Assembly (NCBI RefSeq): GCF_042767895.1
Contig: NC_091578.1
Coordinates: forward strand, 19,531,940-19,595,939
Reading direction: 5' to 3'
Origin: Penaeus vannamei
Taxonomy: Eukaryota; Arthropoda; Malacostraca; Decapoda; Penaeidae
DNA: 64,000 bases
Shown here: piece after piece, positions 63,249-64,000 of the stretch
Layout of the letters: each line of letters starts with the position of its first letter
Numbering within the stretch: the stretch's first letter is position 1
Notes under the pieces: generated by a model
What the model saw: the letters and a program-made list of their open reading frames with translations, nothing else
Databases searched by the model: none
What the model was told of the DNA's origin: nothing
Translations under genes and position numbers: made by a program

Positions 63249-64000
63249 ATTAAATTTGATTATTTTATTTTATGCTTTACTCTTTGTAGGATGTGTTTTG
63301 GTAATTTTTATACGCTGCGCTTGTCATGCGGCATTTTTTTTTTGTTTTTGTTTACACATTTTCGGAGAAGACGCTTGCCCGCGCCACATGACTGAGGAGT
63401 ATCAAGGAATGGATTTGTGTTGGTCTGATTTCCTTTTGAAGCTATTGACACTACCTGATATTGACCATAACAGCATCTTTCTGTTATTGTGCTGATTTCT
63501 ATTAACTGAACATGTTTGCCCTGCGTGTCAAGATATGGTTTGGTGAATTCAAGCTGAAGAGATGGGAGGTCTCATTGTTGTAAGTAAATAATATGTGCTG
63601 TTTCTCTTCTATTTATTATTTTTGTTATGATTATTCTAAATTTTGATTACTGTGATATGTTGATTGTGTAACTTTGGTTCTCATTTATAGATGAATGCAT
63701 ATTGTATTGTGGACATTATTCTAGTGGAGGAAATGTTTGTTTTGTTTCTTGAGCAAAAGGAATATGCAAATAGTCAAATGGAAATGCTTTGATTTGAAGT
63801 ATCTGTTTATTACATTTGAACCATTGAGTTAACTGCTTTTTTTGGGATGAATTTACTGTTTTGAATTACTTTGATATCTTATTTGTATTTGCAGGTTGGA
63901 TCATAAATAAAGTACTGTGCATGCAATACATGTCTCCATTGTCCCATCTCCTAGTAGAAATCACAAAACAATCCAGCAACAGACCAACATGGGCAGAACT
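63246..64000 (+). other. Unassigned AT-rich DNA with splice- and poly(A)-like signals
   Basis: No gene is recognised. GTAAGT at 63,580-63,585 and TTTGCAG ending at 63,894 could bound a 315-nt intron, and AATAAA occurs at 63,906-63,911. The last codons before the window edge (AACATGGGCAGAACT) give an ATG in a fair context. This could be the start of an LTR element or of a host transcript; the visible part is too short to decide. The open frame at 63,256-63,495 is hydrophobic and Cys/Phe-rich and is not supported as a gene. Confidence 0.3.

Noticed and set aside
63256..63495. A 79-codon hydrophobic frame near the right edge
   Set aside because: AT-rich, Phe/Cys/Leu-rich, no motif; not supported as a gene.
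1..64000. CRISPR-like arrays, tRNA or rRNA genes
   Set aside because: Tandem repeats here have no spacer structure. I saw no cloverleaf with A- and B-box-like blocks and no rRNA-like conserved segments; a tRNA scan would be decisive but was not run.

Overview
This window is eukaryotic, gene-poor and repetitive. I found no tRNA, rRNA, CRISPR array or intact host gene in it. Roughly 41 kb of the 64 kb is one AT-rich tandem satellite with a monomer near 600 bp. Almost everything else is decayed retrotransposon. The mix of Gypsy LTR elements with Jockey-, I- and RTE-type LINEs, and the very large amount of ATT/ATC cryptic simple sequence, points to an invertebrate animal. A decapod crustacean such as a penaeid shrimp is my best guess; this is an inference from repeat style, not from a diagnostic gene.

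Layout. Positions 1-11,833 are satellite in one orientation (called forward here) and 11,834-14,863 are satellite inverted. Positions 14,864-30,906 are a three-level nest of retrotransposons inserted into the inverted satellite. Satellite in the same inverted orientation resumes at 30,907, is broken by a 500-bp N gap (31,661-32,160), and continues to about 38,316. There the orientation flips to forward through a short palindromic junction. A 5'-truncated RTE LINE (49,744-51,157) interrupts the forward block and is flanked by a 46-bp target-site duplication. The satellite flips again at about 52,358 and ends at 57,086. Positions 57,087-61,052 hold non-satellite DNA with a 50-bp GC-rich minisatellite and the 3' end of a second Gypsy element whose integrase core is deleted. 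Satellite returns in forward orientation to about 63,043, followed by a hairpin, a (TA)n tract and unassigned AT-rich DNA.

The nest. The outer element is a minus-strand Gypsy/Ty3 retrotransposon with about 230-bp LTRs (TGTAG...CTACA), a 4-bp target duplication (GTAT), a PBS, a PPT and remnants of gag, protease, RT, RNase H and integrase. Its left LTR was hit by a minus-strand Jockey-type LINE (14,958-26,986, about 9-bp duplication, (GATTC)n-like tail). That LINE's reverse transcriptase was then hit by a plus-strand I-type LINE (16,952-22,955, 11-bp duplication). The last insertion falls inside the catalytic YADD motif, between A and D. The order of events is therefore satellite, Gypsy, Jockey, I. 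All three carry stop codons or frameshifts and look inactive.

The satellite itself is the least explained object. Each monomer joins a more complex core of about 150 bp to about 450 bp of ATT/ATC-type sequence that keeps triplet phase, contains a conserved hairpin, and on one strand can be read as an Asn/Asp/Tyr-rich peptide. The alternating block orientation makes the whole array a set of very large inverted repeats.
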